DNA from: Nitrospirota bacterium
GTDB taxonomy: Bacteria; Nitrospirota; Nitrospiria; Nitrospirales; Nitrospiraceae
NCBI GenBank assembly: GCA_040757595.1
Contig: JBFLWP010000015.1
Coordinates: 27,375 to 91,374, forward strand
Direction: 5' to 3'
Length of the DNA: 64,000 bases
Part shown: piece after piece, positions 43,326-51,800 of the stretch
Position numbering within the stretch: the first letter of the stretch is position 1
Layout: each line of letters starts with the position of its first letter
Notes under the pieces: generated by a model
What the model was told of the DNA's origin: nothing
Databases searched by the model: none
What the model saw: the letters and a program-made list of their open reading frames with translations, nothing else
Position numbers and translations under genes: made by a program

Positions 43326-43434
43326 CACGTGATGGGTGATCGGTGAAGGGTAACGAGCAAGGCATGTTTGGCGAAGCATCCTAAGGACTCTTCATAGTTC
43401 TTACCCGTCACGCGCACTCATCACCCATCACGGT
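43326..43434. repeat. inverted heptamer-repeat element downstream of SRP RNA
   Basis: Left arm 43326-43356 (GTGATGG, GTGATCG, GTGAAGG, GTAACGA) and right arm 43411-43434 (CCGTCAC, GCGCACT, CATCACC, CATCACG). It reaches within five bases of the dnaX start codon. Two such elements therefore bracket the SRP RNA gene. Confidence 0.8.
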
Positions 43435-43438
43435 CTTT

Positions 43439-45370
43439 ATGGAGTATCAGGTCTCTGCGAGAAAGTACCGGCCGGGCACGTTCGAGTCCGTGATCGGCCA
43501 GCCGCACGTCGTGCAGACCCTGGTCAACGCGATCACGACCAAGCGGATCGCACACGCCTTCCTCTTCTCCGGCACGCGCGGCGTGGGCAAGACCACGGTC
43601 GCGCGCATCCTGGCCAAGGCGCTCAACTGCGAGCGGGGCCCCACGGCCGCCCCCTGCGACGTCTGTCCCAACTGCCAGGAGATCGCGCAAGGCACCTCGG
43701 TGGACGTGATCGAGATCGACGGCGCCTCCAACACCGGCGTGGACGACGTGCGGGAGATCCGCGAGAACGTCAAGTTTACGCCGTTCCGCGGCCAGTACCG
43801 CGTCTACATCATCGACGAAGTCCACATGCTGTCCAACTCGGCCTTCAACGCCTTGTTGAAGACGCTGGAGGAGCCGCCCGCCCACGTCGTCTTCATCTTC
43901 GCGACCACCGAGATTCACAAGATTCCCGCGACCATCCTCTCGCGCTGCCAGCACTACAACTTCCGCCGCATCCCCCGGACCGAGATCATCCAGCGGCTGC
44001 GGCACGTGGCTGCGGAGGAAGGGCTCCAGGTCGAGGACCGCAGCCTCGCGGCGATCGCCCGGTCCAGCGAGGGCAGCATGCGGGACGCCCTCAGCCTGCT
44101 GGACCAGGCGGTGGCCTTCGGCGGGAAGGCGATCCGGCACGGCGACCTGGAGGTTCTGCTGGGGGCGGTGCCGCAGGAGCACGTGCGCGCCATGATCGCG
44201 GCCATCGTCGCCCAGGACAGTCCGGCGGCCGTGCGCGTGGTGGCGGAGCTGCTGGACCAGGGCCACGACCTCCGGGCCTATTGCGCGGACCTGGTCGAGC
44301 ACGTCCGCAACCTGCTGGTGGCGGCCGTGGTGCCGGCCGGTGAGCAGGCCCAGGGGCTGCAAGGTTTGATTGACCTCCCGCCGGAGGAGATCCGGCAGAT
44401 CGCCGCCGACGCTGGTTCATTCTCGCCGGAGCAGCTTCAGGAGCTGTTCCGGCTCTTTTCCCAGGCCGAGGACTCGCTCCGGTTGAGTTCGCAGCCGCGC
44501 TTCGTGCTGGAAGTCGCCGCCGTGCGGGCGACGCGGCTGCTGCGTCACGCCGGAACGGCCCCCTCCGCCTCGGCGATAACCGGGCCGGCCCGGCCTGCCG
44601 CATCTTCTCCCGCTGCCACTCCGCAGAAGCCGGGCGGGCCACCGGCAGCCCGGCAAGCTGCGCCAGCCTCGGCGCCGATGCAGGGCCAGCCTCAAGAGAA
44701 GGCCCGGGAGGTGCCGTTCGGGGCCAAGCCCGCCGGGACGACGAACCCTCCCGCTTCCAAGACGGAGTTTGTGGCGGGGACGAAACCGGCGCCCCATCCT
44801 GCCGCTGCGCCAAACCCCGCGCCAGCCCGGGCAGGGCTTGGAGAGGCGCCTCCCGCGGTGACTCGTCCGCCGGCCGCCGGGCCGCCCAAGGATTCCAAGC
44901 CGATCGTCAAAGCGCCAAGCCAAGCCGCGGTTCAGAAAGCGGAGCCGCCCGTCTCCCTCCAGTGGGAGCAGGTCGTGGAGCGGATGGAGCACCAGCATCC
45001 CAGCCTGGCTCCGTTCATGGCGCAGGGCACCTTCTTGCCCGTGCAGGGTTCGCAGGTCACCATCGGCTATCCCAGGACCGCCTCGGTGGCCTTCGCGCGG
45101 ATGCAACGGGAGGATTCGCTCCGGACGGTGGCCGCGATCTGCTCGGAGCTGGCGGGCCGGCCCGTCCAGATCCGCGTCGTGGAGCTGACGGACGGACAGG
45201 CGGCCGGTCCCAGCCTGGCCCAGGCCCGCGCGGCGCGGGAGCGGGACCAGAAGCAGGCGTTGCTGGAGCGGACGAAATCCCATCCCCTCGTCAGGCAGGC
45301 GCTGAGCACGTTCGGCGGGGAGCTGGCCGACGTGCGGCACGTATCCTCACGCAAGGAGTCAACGGAATGA
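43439..45370 (+). CDS. dnaX: DNA polymerase III subunits gamma and tau
   Basis: Clamp-loader ATPase of the replisome, 643 residues. Walker A is SGTRGVGKTT (residues 44-53), the zinc module has cysteines 64, 73, 76 and 79 (ALNC; PCDVCPNC), Walker B is IIDEVHM and the SRC motif is ILSRCQHY. Residues about 380-520 are a P/A-rich linker, and the C-terminal part (WEQVVERMEHQHPSLAPFM) is the tau-type domain for polymerase contact. I see no A-rich slippage site, so a separate gamma form is not evident. The start ATG lacks a good ribosome-binding site because a heptamer element abuts it. Confidence 0.96.
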   Translation: MEYQVSARKYRPGTFESVIGQPHVVQTLVNAITTKRIAHAFLFSGTRGVGKTTVARILAKALNCERGPTAAPCDVCPNCQEIAQGTSVDVIEIDGASNTGVDDVREIRENVKFTPFRGQYRVYIIDEVHMLSNSAFNALLKTLEEPPAHVVFIFATTEIHKIPATILSRCQHYNFRRIPRTEIIQRLRHVAAEEGLQVEDRSLAAIARSSEGSMRDALSLLDQAVAFGGKAIRHGDLEVLLGAVPQEHVRAMIAAIVAQDSPAAVRVVAELLDQGHDLRAYCADLVEHVRNLLVAAVVPAGEQAQGLQGLIDLPPEEIRQIAADAGSFSPEQLQELFRLFSQAEDSLRLSSQPRFVLEVAAVRATRLLRHAGTAPSASAITGPARPAASSPAATPQKPGGPPAARQAAPASAPMQGQPQEKAREVPFGAKPAGTTNPPASKTEFVAGTKPAPHPAAAPNPAPARAGLGEAPPAVTRPPAAGPPKDSKPIVKAPSQAAVQKAEPPVSLQWEQVVERMEHQHPSLAPFMAQGTFLPVQGSQVTIGYPRTASVAFARMQREDSLRTVAAICSELAGRPVQIRVVELTDGQAAGPSLAQARAARERDQKQALLERTKSHPLVRQALSTFGGELADVRHVSSRKESTE

Positions 45371-45693
45371 CCAGAAACCCGTTCGGCAATTTCGGCAACA
45401 TCATGAAGCAGGCTCAGGCGCTGCAGGAGCAGATGGCCAAGATCCAGGAGCAGGCCGCCGCCAAGCGGGTGGACGGCACGGCCGGGGGCGGCATGGTCAC
45501 GGTCACGGCCAACGGCGCGCTGGAGATCGTCGCGGTCAAGATCGATCCCGAGGTGGTCAAGTCCGGGGATGCCGACATGCTCCAGGACCTGGTCGCGGCC
45601 GCCGCCAACGACGCCCTGCGCAAGGCGCGCGACATGATGGCGGAGGACATGAAAGCCGTCACGGGCGGGCTGCGCATTCCCGGACTCTTCTAG
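45367..45693 (+). CDS. YbaB/EbfC family nucleoid-associated protein
   Basis: 108 residues. It has the family core: FGNIMKQAQALQEQMAKIQE, then a glycine-rich strand GTAGGGMVTVTANGALEIV and DMLQDLVAAAANDALRKA. Members form dimers that bind DNA without sharp sequence demand. The start overlaps the dnaX stop (ATGA). The order dnaX-ybaB-recR is conserved widely and links the protein to replication-associated repair. Confidence 0.94.
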   Translation: MTRNPFGNFGNIMKQAQALQEQMAKIQEQAAAKRVDGTAGGGMVTVTANGALEIVAVKIDPEVVKSGDADMLQDLVAAAANDALRKARDMMAEDMKAVTGGLRIPGLF

Positions 45694-45699
45694 AAACAA

Positions 45700-45778
45700 T
45701 GGTGAACGCTGAATGCAGAACGCTGAGTGACGGAGGTCAAGGCCTCCATTCAGCACTCAGCACTCAGCACTCAGCACG
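45700..45778. repeat. inverted heptamer-repeat element
   Basis: Left arm: GAACGCT, GAATGCA, GAACGCT, GAGTGAC. Right arm: CATTCAG followed by CACTCAG three times (45748-45777). The centre GGAGGTCAAGGCCTCC is itself palindromic. It separates ybaB from recR. Confidence 0.85.
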
Positions 45779-45786
45779 GACTGTGC

Positions 45787-46389
45787 ATGAGTATTGAAAA
45801 CCGGGGGCTGCTCGCCCAACTGGTTCGTGAGCTCGTACGGCTGCCCGGCATCGGGCAGAAGACCGCCCAGCGGCTGGCCTTTCATCTGTTGAAGGCCGAA
45901 CGGGAAGAGGCTCTGCGTCTGGCCGAGGCGATCCGCGCCGTGAAGGACGGCCTGGCCTTCTGCCGGCAGTGCCGCAACATCGCTGAGGGAGAGCTCTGCG
46001 AGTTCTGCCTCGATCCCAAGCGCGATCAGGCCAGGATTCTGGTGGTCGAGGAGCCGAGCACGCTCTACGCCATCGAGCGGACCGGAGGGTATCGCGGCCT
46101 CTACCACGTGCTGCTCGGCGCCCTCTCGCCCCTCGACGGGGTGGGCCCCTCCGACATCAAGGCCCGGGAGCTGCTGGACCGGCTCAAAGGCGGGGAGGTC
46201 CAGGAGGTGATCGTCGCGACCAACCCGACGATCGAGGGCGAGGCGACGGCCATTTATTTGACGAAGCAGATCAAGCCGTACGGCGTGCGGGTGTCCCGCA
46301 TCGCCTACGGCATTCCGGTCGGGATGGACATCGAGTATGCGGACGAGGTGACGCTCATCAAGTCGATCGAGGGCCGGCGGGATTTGTAA
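45787..46389 (+). CDS. recR: recombination mediator RecR
   Basis: Ring-forming protein that with RecO loads RecA at gaps, 200 residues, standard length. An N-terminal HhH motif (LVRLPGIGQKTAQRLAFHLL) is followed by a four-cysteine zinc finger (CRQCRNIAEGELCEFCLD). The Toprim domain carries VVEEPSTLYAIERTG, and the C-terminal part has NPTIEGEATAIYL and the GxP-type VSRIAYGIPVGMDIEYAD. The start is the ATG at 45787, right after a heptamer element. Confidence 0.97.
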   Translation: MSIENRGLLAQLVRELVRLPGIGQKTAQRLAFHLLKAEREEALRLAEAIRAVKDGLAFCRQCRNIAEGELCEFCLDPKRDQARILVVEEPSTLYAIERTGGYRGLYHVLLGALSPLDGVGPSDIKARELLDRLKGGEVQEVIVATNPTIEGEATAIYLTKQIKPYGVRVSRIAYGIPVGMDIEYADEVTLIKSIEGRRDL

Positions 46390-46408
46390 TCGTCCGGCCT
46401 TCCGTTCG

Positions 46409-46438
46409 TTGACTGGGCCCGCCAGTGGCTGCTATAGT
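46409..46438 (+). promoter_or_regulatory. sigma-70 promoter for the DksA-type gene
   Basis: TTGACT at 46409-46414 and TATAGT at 46433-46438 are 18 bases apart. The predicted start near 46445 leaves a 44-base leader. Confidence 0.75.
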
Positions 46439-46488
46439 TTCTCTGTAAGCTGCGAGACCGCTTCATCCGGAAAGGCACGCGACCACCG

Positions 46489-46926
46489 ATGCCCAAGAGC
46501 GCGGCGAAAGCCATCAAACCCAAGCAACCGTCCAAGCCCGCCGCCAAACGCGCCGTCCGCCAGGCCGCGAACGGAAGCGACGAGTATGCGGACATCCGAC
46601 GGGACCTCGAGCGGCAACGGGCCGATCTCCTGGAAGAGGCGGGGATGGCCCTGCTGAACCGGTCCGAGCTGGAGCCCTTTCCGGACATGACCGACCAGGC
46701 TTCGGCGGAAGTGGACCAGAACTTCTCGCTGCGGCTGAAGGAACGGGAGCAGAAGCTCGTGAAGAAGATTGACGAGGCGCTCGAGCGGATCGCGTCGGGA
46801 ACCTACGGCATCTGCGAGCGCTGCGGACAGACGATCCCGTACAAGCGGCTCAAGGCCCGTCCCGTGACCACGTTGTGCATCGAGTGCAAGACCCTCCAGG
46901 AACAGGAAGAGAAGGTCCGCCAGTAG
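46489..46926 (+). CDS. dksA: DksA/TraR family zinc-finger transcription factor
   Basis: 145 residues. A basic, alanine/lysine-rich N-terminus (about 28 residues) precedes the DksA coiled coil. Its tip holds the acidic DQASAEVDQNF segment that enters the RNA polymerase secondary channel. The zinc finger is CERCGQTIPYKRLKARPVTT then CIECK. Members modulate transcription with ppGpp. It has its own promoter. Confidence 0.92.
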   Translation: MPKSAAKAIKPKQPSKPAAKRAVRQAANGSDEYADIRRDLERQRADLLEEAGMALLNRSELEPFPDMTDQASAEVDQNFSLRLKEREQKLVKKIDEALERIASGTYGICERCGQTIPYKRLKARPVTTLCIECKTLQEQEEKVRQ

Positions 46927-46934
46927 CAGGCCGC

Positions 46935-48167
46935 TCAGCGTTTCGAGAGTTCCGCCACCCGCTTCTTGGCCAGCGCAATCCGGTCTCTCTCCTCAGGCAC
47001 CCCCTCCACCAGCGCCATGTAGGTCTCGTATTCCGAGATCGCGAGCTTGGGATTGACCGTTTCGTAGACCTTGGCCAGGTTGAACCGCGCGATCGGGTAG
47101 TTCGGCAGGAGCGTGACGGCCCGTTCGAAGTGGGAGCGCGCTTTCTCCTTGTCGCCCAGCGACCAATACACGTCTCCCAGGTTGTTCAGGACTTCCGGCC
47201 GGTTGGGCGTGAGCGTGAGGGACTGTTGCATCGCGTCCCGCGCCTTGTCGAACTGTCCCTGCCCTTTGTGCGCGAGCCCGAGCTTGTGATAGGCCTCGGA
47301 AAGCTTCACCTTGTCCGAAAACCCGCTGGCGATCGCCTTCCCATACGCGTCAACCGAGATCGCGTAGTTCCGGTCGCCGCAATAGCCCAACTGGGCGGTC
47401 TCGCCCCGGGCGAATTGTTGCCGTGACGGAAAGGGCTCCTTGTCCTCTATCCCTTTGACCTCGGTCCGAGGCGCGCCTTTGGCCTTTTCGCCGCGGCTGA
47501 CCCGAGCCAGGAACTCCTTCCGGTAGGGCGAGAGCAGGTTGGCGTAGGGGTCGGTCGCGACGGATGCCAGGAGCACGGTAGCGGCGTGGACATCCATGAA
47601 GCTTTGCCTACCCCCCGGCATGCCCGGACCGGGCGGCCCGAATCGCCGCGGTCCCGGTCGCCCCCCCTCCTCCGCTCCTTGAACCACGTACTGCGTCGTC
47701 GTCGTTTCGTCCCCGGTCATGTACAGCACGCTCAGACCGGAATTTTCCTTCCCAGGGATGGGGACGACAGGCAGGTAAAACTCCACGGTCACCGGAAGCG
47801 CCGAGAGGGTTTCCTGGAGGACCGGGTAGGGCCCCAGCTCGCGGCCCCCGGGAAAGGCGAAGAGGACGCCGACCAAAAGCCCATCCTCGTCGAAAAAGAA
47901 CGACTCCTCGGCGCCGGACTCGCTCCGGTCGGCCGGAACGCGAACCTCCTCCCCGGTTCCCCAGGTTTGCCGCTCGAGGGGTACGCCGGAGCGGGCCCGA
48001 AGAAAAGCGGCCTTCCGGTCACAGAGCTTGGCGGATTTCAGCAGAGGAAGGTCGCTCGCGGAGGGAGGCCCTTGGCGGACGACCTCGTCCGAGCAACCGG
48101 CAAGCAGGAGGCCGAACGTGAGGGGCGGCAGGAAGAAGCGCAGGATGCAGCGGAACCGAAAATTCAT
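46935..48167 (-). CDS. TPR-repeat lipoprotein
   Basis: 410 residues from the ATG at 48167. The signal peptide ends in FGLLLAGC (cysteine 25). The middle domain (about residues 40-250) is of unknown family, with a P/G-rich loop (GRPGPRRFGPPGPGMPGG). The C-terminal third carries at least three tetratricopeptide repeats: SEAYHKLGLAHKGQGQFDKA, PEVLNNLGDVYWSLGDKEKA and PIARFNLAKVYETVNPKLAI. It probably faces the periplasm as a scaffold, possibly in envelope assembly. It is convergent with dksA, only eight bases apart. Confidence 0.85.
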   Translation of the reverse strand: MNFRFRCILRFFLPPLTFGLLLAGCSDEVVRQGPPSASDLPLLKSAKLCDRKAAFLRARSGVPLERQTWGTGEEVRVPADRSESGAEESFFFDEDGLLVGVLFAFPGGRELGPYPVLQETLSALPVTVEFYLPVVPIPGKENSGLSVLYMTGDETTTTQYVVQGAEEGGRPGPRRFGPPGPGMPGGRQSFMDVHAATVLLASVATDPYANLLSPYRKEFLARVSRGEKAKGAPRTEVKGIEDKEPFPSRQQFARGETAQLGYCGDRNYAISVDAYGKAIASGFSDKVKLSEAYHKLGLAHKGQGQFDKARDAMQQSLTLTPNRPEVLNNLGDVYWSLGDKEKARSHFERAVTLLPNYPIARFNLAKVYETVNPKLAISEYETYMALVEGVPEERDRIALAKKRVAELSKR

Positions 48168-48293
48168 CGGATCGGGGACAACGACGACTTCACAGGGGAT
48201 CGGCTCACGCAATCGAAGGCTGGCCGCCCTCGCCACCTTCCTGTCCGTTCACGCTCCCGTGGGATGATCAGGTAGTTCCTGCCCGGGCCGGTC

Positions 48294-48632
48294 CTACTTG
48301 GTGCGAAACGCCGTCCGCCGCTGGGAATGGATCATCGCGTCTTCGCCCGTGTAGCCGAACAGGCCGGGCAGCCACGACGTGACGGTGTAGATCGGCCGCA
48401 CCACGGCATAGTCGGCAGCCACGCCGGCCGGGTACATCCCGAAGGCCAGCAGCCGCAGGGGGTGGTCCTCCAGAGGCGAAGCCGTGGCCGGGCTCGTGTA
48501 GACCAGCGCCGTACTGTCCATTGAAGAGTACATGGTCGTCTGCTGCGGGATGTACCCCTGCTGCGTACTGCTGCAGCCGGTGAGCAGCAGGCCGACCGCC
48601 AGAGCGAACCCGGTGACCGTGACGTTTCTCAT
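48294..48632 (-). CDS. small lipoprotein of unknown function
   Basis: 112 residues from the ATG at 48632 (GAGAGGG upstream). The signal peptide ends in GLLLTGC (cysteine 20), then a Q/S/T-rich stretch and a helical membrane-like segment (LRLLAFGMYPAGVAADYAVV, then YTVTSWLPGLFGYTGEDAM). Similar small lipoproteins with YxxRPIY-type segments occur next to envelope genes, but I know no function. A separate promoter is visible upstream. Confidence 0.78.
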   Translation of the reverse strand: MRNVTVTGFALAVGLLLTGCSSTQQGYIPQQTTMYSSMDSTALVYTSPATASPLEDHPLRLLAFGMYPAGVAADYAVVRPIYTVTSWLPGLFGYTGEDAMIHSQRRTAFRTK

Positions 48633-48670
48633 GGGACCCTCTCTTTCTTGGAGGCGCATTCTGCAAACGC

Positions 48671-48699
48671 AGTCTAGCCTACAATCCCCATCCTGTCCA
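48671..48699 (-). promoter_or_regulatory. promoter for the small lipoprotein gene
   Basis: On the minus strand TGGACA (48699-48694) and TAGACT (48676-48671) are 17 bases apart, with a leader of about 32 bases. Confidence 0.6.
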
Positions 48700-48823
48700 G
48701 CGATCCGGCGGTTTTCGCCTGAGAGGGGGGAAGGCCGTATGAAAAAATCACTGGAGGGGTTTTATCCGCCGGCGTCCATCGCGATGAAACGATAAAGAGC
48801 CGCGGTTCAAGCGAAGCTTGGTA

Positions 48824-48898
48824 TGGTGGGCGATACTGGTATCGAACCAGTGACCTCTTCCGTGTGAGGGAAGCGCTCTCCCACTGAGCTAATCGCCC
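48824..48898 (-). tRNA. tRNA-Val(CAC), CCA encoded
   Basis: On the minus strand the acceptor GGGCGAT pairs with ATCGCCC, with A and encoded CCA. The anticodon stem CTTCC/GGAAG encloses CTCACAC, giving anticodon CAC. D-arm AGCTCAGTGGGAGAGC and T-loop GGTTCGATACC are canonical. Confidence 0.96.
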
Positions 48899-48909
48899 AC
48901 AGGGGGGCG

Positions 48910-48939
48910 AGTCTAACATTAGCGGTCCGGGGCCGTCAA
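48910..48939 (-). promoter_or_regulatory. promoter for tRNA-Val(CAC)
   Basis: On the minus strand TTGACG (48939-48934) and TAGACT (48915-48910) are 18 bases apart, ending 12 bases before the tRNA. Confidence 0.7.
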
Positions 48940-48965
48940 CGCGCCGTTGGCATGATCCCCTTGCC

Positions 48966-48995
48966 TTGACATCGTTCGAGGGCGGCTCGTATGAT
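48966..48995 (+). promoter_or_regulatory. strong sigma-70 promoter for the trmFO-xerC-hslVU operon
   Basis: TTGACA at 48966-48971 and TATGAT at 48990-48995 are 18 bases apart, giving a leader of about 20 bases before the ATG at 49022. It is back-to-back with the tRNA-Val promoter. Confidence 0.8.
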
Positions 48996-49021
48996 GCGAT
49001 TTTTAATGGAGTAACCGGCGG

Positions 49022-50338
49022 ATGCGCGAAGACGTGGCGGTGATCGGGGGCGGGCTGGCCGGCTCGGAAGCCGCCTGGCAGGCGGCCTCGCGGGGCGCCA
49101 GGGTCACGCTCTACGAGATGCGGCCCAAGGAGTCCACCCAGGCCCACAAGACGGGACTCCTGGCCGAGCTGGTCTGCTCCAACTCCCTGGGCTCCGCCGA
49201 CATCCTGAACGCGCCCGGCATCCTCAAGGAAGAGTTGCGCCGGCTGAACTCGCTGGTGATCCGGGTGGCCGACGAGGTTCGAGTACCGGCCGGCTCGGCG
49301 CTGGCCGTGGACCGGGAGCAGTTTGCGCAGCGGATCACCCGGACCCTGGAAGGCCATCCCAACGTCCGGATCATCCGCGAGGAGATCAAGGAGATTCCCA
49401 CCGACTGCGTCTGCATCGTCGCGACGGGCCCGCTGACCTCGGATGCGCTGGCCGCCTCGATCCAGGCCCTGACGCACAGCAAGCACCTCTACTTTTTCGA
49501 CGCAATCTCGCCGATCGTCGACGCGGACTCGATCAACATGGACCTGGTCTTCCGTGCCTCCCGCTACGACAAGGGCGGCGCCGATTATCTGAACTGCCCG
49601 ATGGACGAGGCGACCTACGGCGCCTTCTACGAGGCGCTCGTGAAGGCGGAAAAGGTGCTCCCCAAGGAGTTCGAGAAGGTTCCGTATTTCGAGGGCTGCA
49701 TCCCGATCGAGGTCATGGCCGAGCGGGGCCGCCAGACCATGCTGTTCGGGCCGTTGAAGCCGGTGGGGCTGGAAGACCCCCGCACCGGCAAGCGCCCCCA
49801 CGCGGTCGTGCAGCTCCGGCCCGAGAACGCCCACGGCTCCTGCTACAACATGGTCGGGTTCCAGACCAAGCTGACCTACCCGGAGCAACGCCGGGTCTTC
49901 CGGATGATTCCCGGGCTGGAGCAGGCCGAGTTCCTCCGCTACGGCAGCCTGCACCGGAACACCTTCGTGAACGCGCCCCAGTTGCTGCGCGAGACGCTGC
50001 AATTGAAGGTCCGGGGCACCGTGTTCTTCGCCGGACAGCTCGTCGGCGTGGAGGGGTACACCGAATCGGCCGCCATGGGCGGCCTGGCCGGGATCAACGC
50101 GGCCCGGGGGCTGGAGGGCCTGCCGCTCGTCGTTCCGCCGCCCACGACCGCCCACGGGAGCCTGCTCACGTACATCACGACGGCGGATCCCCGCCACTTT
50201 CAGCCGATCAACACGAACTACGGCCTGTTCCCGCCCCTGCCGGCCCGGATCCGGGACAAGGAGGAAAAGCGACGCCGGATCGGCCAGCGCGCGCTGGAGG
50301 ACTTCGAGGCATGGAAGACGCGATCCGGGCTTTCGTGA
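49022..50338 (+). CDS. trmFO: methylenetetrahydrofolate-tRNA-(uracil-5-)-methyltransferase TrmFO
   Basis: Flavoprotein that makes 5-methyluridine-54 in tRNA using methylene-THF, 438 residues. FAD motif [16 protein letters not shown] at the start, then the family blocks [26 protein letters not shown] and [16 protein letters not shown]. The cysteine before SNS is conserved in the family. Further blocks are [15 protein letters not shown] and [20 protein letters not shown]. It heads an operon with xerC, whose start lies inside its last codons. Confidence 0.96.
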   Translation: MREDVAVIGGGLAGSEAAWQAASRGARVTLYEMRPKESTQAHKTGLLAELVCSNSLGSADILNAPGILKEELRRLNSLVIRVADEVRVPAGSALAVDREQFAQRITRTLEGHPNVRIIREEIKEIPTDCVCIVATGPLTSDALAASIQALTHSKHLYFFDAISPIVDADSINMDLVFRASRYDKGGADYLNCPMDEATYGAFYEALVKAEKVLPKEFEKVPYFEGCIPIEVMAERGRQTMLFGPLKPVGLEDPRTGKRPHAVVQLRPENAHGSCYNMVGFQTKLTYPEQRRVFRMIPGLEQAEFLRYGSLHRNTFVNAPQLLRETLQLKVRGTVFFAGQLVGVEGYTESAAMGGLAGINAARGLEGLPLVVPPPTTAHGSLLTYITTADPRHFQPINTNYGLFPPLPARIRDKEEKRRRIGQRALEDFEAWKTRSGLS

Positions 50339-51267
50339 CCTACCTGGACGTCGAGCGGGGCGCGTCCCCCGAGACGATCCGCGCCTACCAGTCGGACCTG
50401 CGTCAGTTCCTCTCGTTCATGGGCGAGACTCGTCCCGGCGGCGCGCCCCTTCCCGCTCCGGGCGAGGTCGAGCCGCTCACGATCCGGAGCTACCTGGCCT
50501 GGCTGGACCGGAAGAAGGAGAAAAAGTCCTCCATGGCCCGCAAGCTGGCCGCGCTGCGGAGCCTGTACCGGTTTCTAGCCCGGGAGGGGCGGGTCGGGCT
50601 GAACCCGGCCGAGGAGGTGCGGACCCCGAAGCAGGCGCAGCCCCTGCCCAGGGTCCTGACGAAGGACGACGCGAACGCGCTCATGGAGTTTCCCGAGGGC
50701 GACGGGGTCAAAGACGCGCGGGACCGGGCGGTCCTGGAGACGCTCTACTCGACCGGCGCGCGCGTGAGCGAGCTCGTTGGCATGAATCTGGACGACCTCG
50801 ACTTGCGCGACGGGCTGGTGCGGCTCCGCGGCAAGGGACGGAAGGAGCGGATCGTCCCGATCGGCGACGTGGCGGTCGAAGCCGTCCGGGAGTACCGCTC
50901 TCTGCTTCCGCCTTCGTCCTTCCGCCTTCATCCTTCGGGGGAGCCGGTGTTCCTCAACAACCGGGGCGGCCGGCTGACCGTTCGGAGCGTGGAGCGGATC
51001 GTGGGACGGTATTCCAGCCGGCTGGCCGGGGGACGGATCAGCCCCCACGCGCTGCGGCATTCCTTCGCGACCCACCTGCTCGACGAGGGCGCCGACTTGC
51101 GCGCGATCCAGGAAATGCTCGGGCACGCTTCGCTCGGCACGACGCAGAAGTACACGCACCTGGCGACGGATCACCTGATGCAGGTCTACGACCGGACCCA
51201 TCCGAGGGCCGGCCGTCATACCCAGGCCGCGACGGGCGGCCGGACGGGGGCCGGGCGGAAGTCGTGA
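50311..51267 (+). CDS. xerC: tyrosine recombinase XerC
   Basis: Site-specific recombinase for chromosome dimer resolution, 318 residues. The N-terminal core-binding domain ([20 protein letters not shown]) is followed by the catalytic domain with the first arginine in [30 protein letters not shown] with the His-x-x-Arg, the second histidine in [15 protein letters not shown] and the nucleophile tyrosine in that last segment. In frame after residue 197 is an unusual [15 protein letters not shown], encoded by five heptamer repeats between the [13 protein letters not shown] strand and the R-box. It overlaps trmFO by 28 bases and hslV as GTGA. Confidence 0.95.
   Translation: MEDAIRAFVTYLDVERGASPETIRAYQSDLRQFLSFMGETRPGGAPLPAPGEVEPLTIRSYLAWLDRKKEKKSSMARKLAALRSLYRFLAREGRVGLNPAEEVRTPKQAQPLPRVLTKDDANALMEFPEGDGVKDARDRAVLETLYSTGARVSELVGMNLDDLDLRDGLVRLRGKGRKERIVPIGDVAVEAVREYRSLLPPSSFRLHPSGEPVFLNNRGGRLTVRSVERIVGRYSSRLAGGRISPHALRHSFATHLLDEGADLRAIQEMLGHASLGTTQKYTHLATDHLMQVYDRTHPRAGRHTQAATGGRTGAGRKS
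50902..50936 (+). repeat. intragenic tandem heptamers inside xerC
   Basis: Five 7-mers of the form CTGCTTC, CGCCTTC, GTCCTTC, CGCCTTC, ATCCTTC (35 bases) lie within xerC. They encode a Pro/Ser/Arg-rich loop insert. The period and degeneracy match the intergenic elements. Confidence 0.8.
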
Positions 51268-51800
51268 GGATTCGCTCGACGACCATCCTCTGCGTGCGGC
51301 GCGACGGGCGCGTCGCCATGGGGTCGGACGGCCAGGTGACCGTGGGCACCACGGTCATGAAGCACAACGCGCGCAAGTTGCGCCGGCTCCACCACGACCG
51401 GGTGCTGGCCGGCTTCGCGGGGGCGACGGCCGACGCGTTCACGCTGTTCGAGAAGTTCGAGGCCAAGCTCGAGGAGTTTCGGGGCAACCTGACCCGTGCC
51501 GCGGTGGAACTGGCCAAGGACTGGCGGACGGACCGGGTCCTGCGCCGGCTGGAGGCGCTCCTGGCCGTGGCGGACCGGGACCAGTCCTTCGTCATTTCCG
51601 GAAACGGGGACGTGGTCGAGCCGGAGGACGGCATCCTGGCCATCGGCTCCGGCGGGGCCTACGCGCTGGCGGCGGCGCGCGCCCTGCTCGCCCACTCGAC
51701 CCTGGACGCGCGGACGGTCGTCGAGGAGTCCATGAAGATCGCCGGCGGCATCGACATCTACACGAACCAGCAGCTCGTCATCGAGGAGCTCAAGCCGTGA
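51264..51800 (+). CDS. hslV: ATP-dependent protease subunit HslV
   Basis: Proteasome-like threonine peptidase of the HslUV complex, 178 residues. The nucleophile threonine is one of the pair in [15 protein letters not shown], so five or six residues must be removed. [20 protein letters not shown] and [20 protein letters not shown] are typical, as is [15 protein letters not shown] near the end. GTG start overlapping the xerC stop; its stop overlaps hslU as GTGA. Confidence 0.97.
   Translation: MRIRSTTILCVRRDGRVAMGSDGQVTVGTTVMKHNARKLRRLHHDRVLAGFAGATADAFTLFEKFEAKLEEFRGNLTRAAVELAKDWRTDRVLRRLEALLAVADRDQSFVISGNGDVVEPEDGILAIGSGGAYALAAARALLAHSTLDARTVVEESMKIAGGIDIYTNQQLVIEELKP

Noticed and set aside
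43439..45370. Programmed frameshift in dnaX producing gamma
   Set aside because: No A-rich slippery heptamer followed by a stem was found in the region after the ATPase core.
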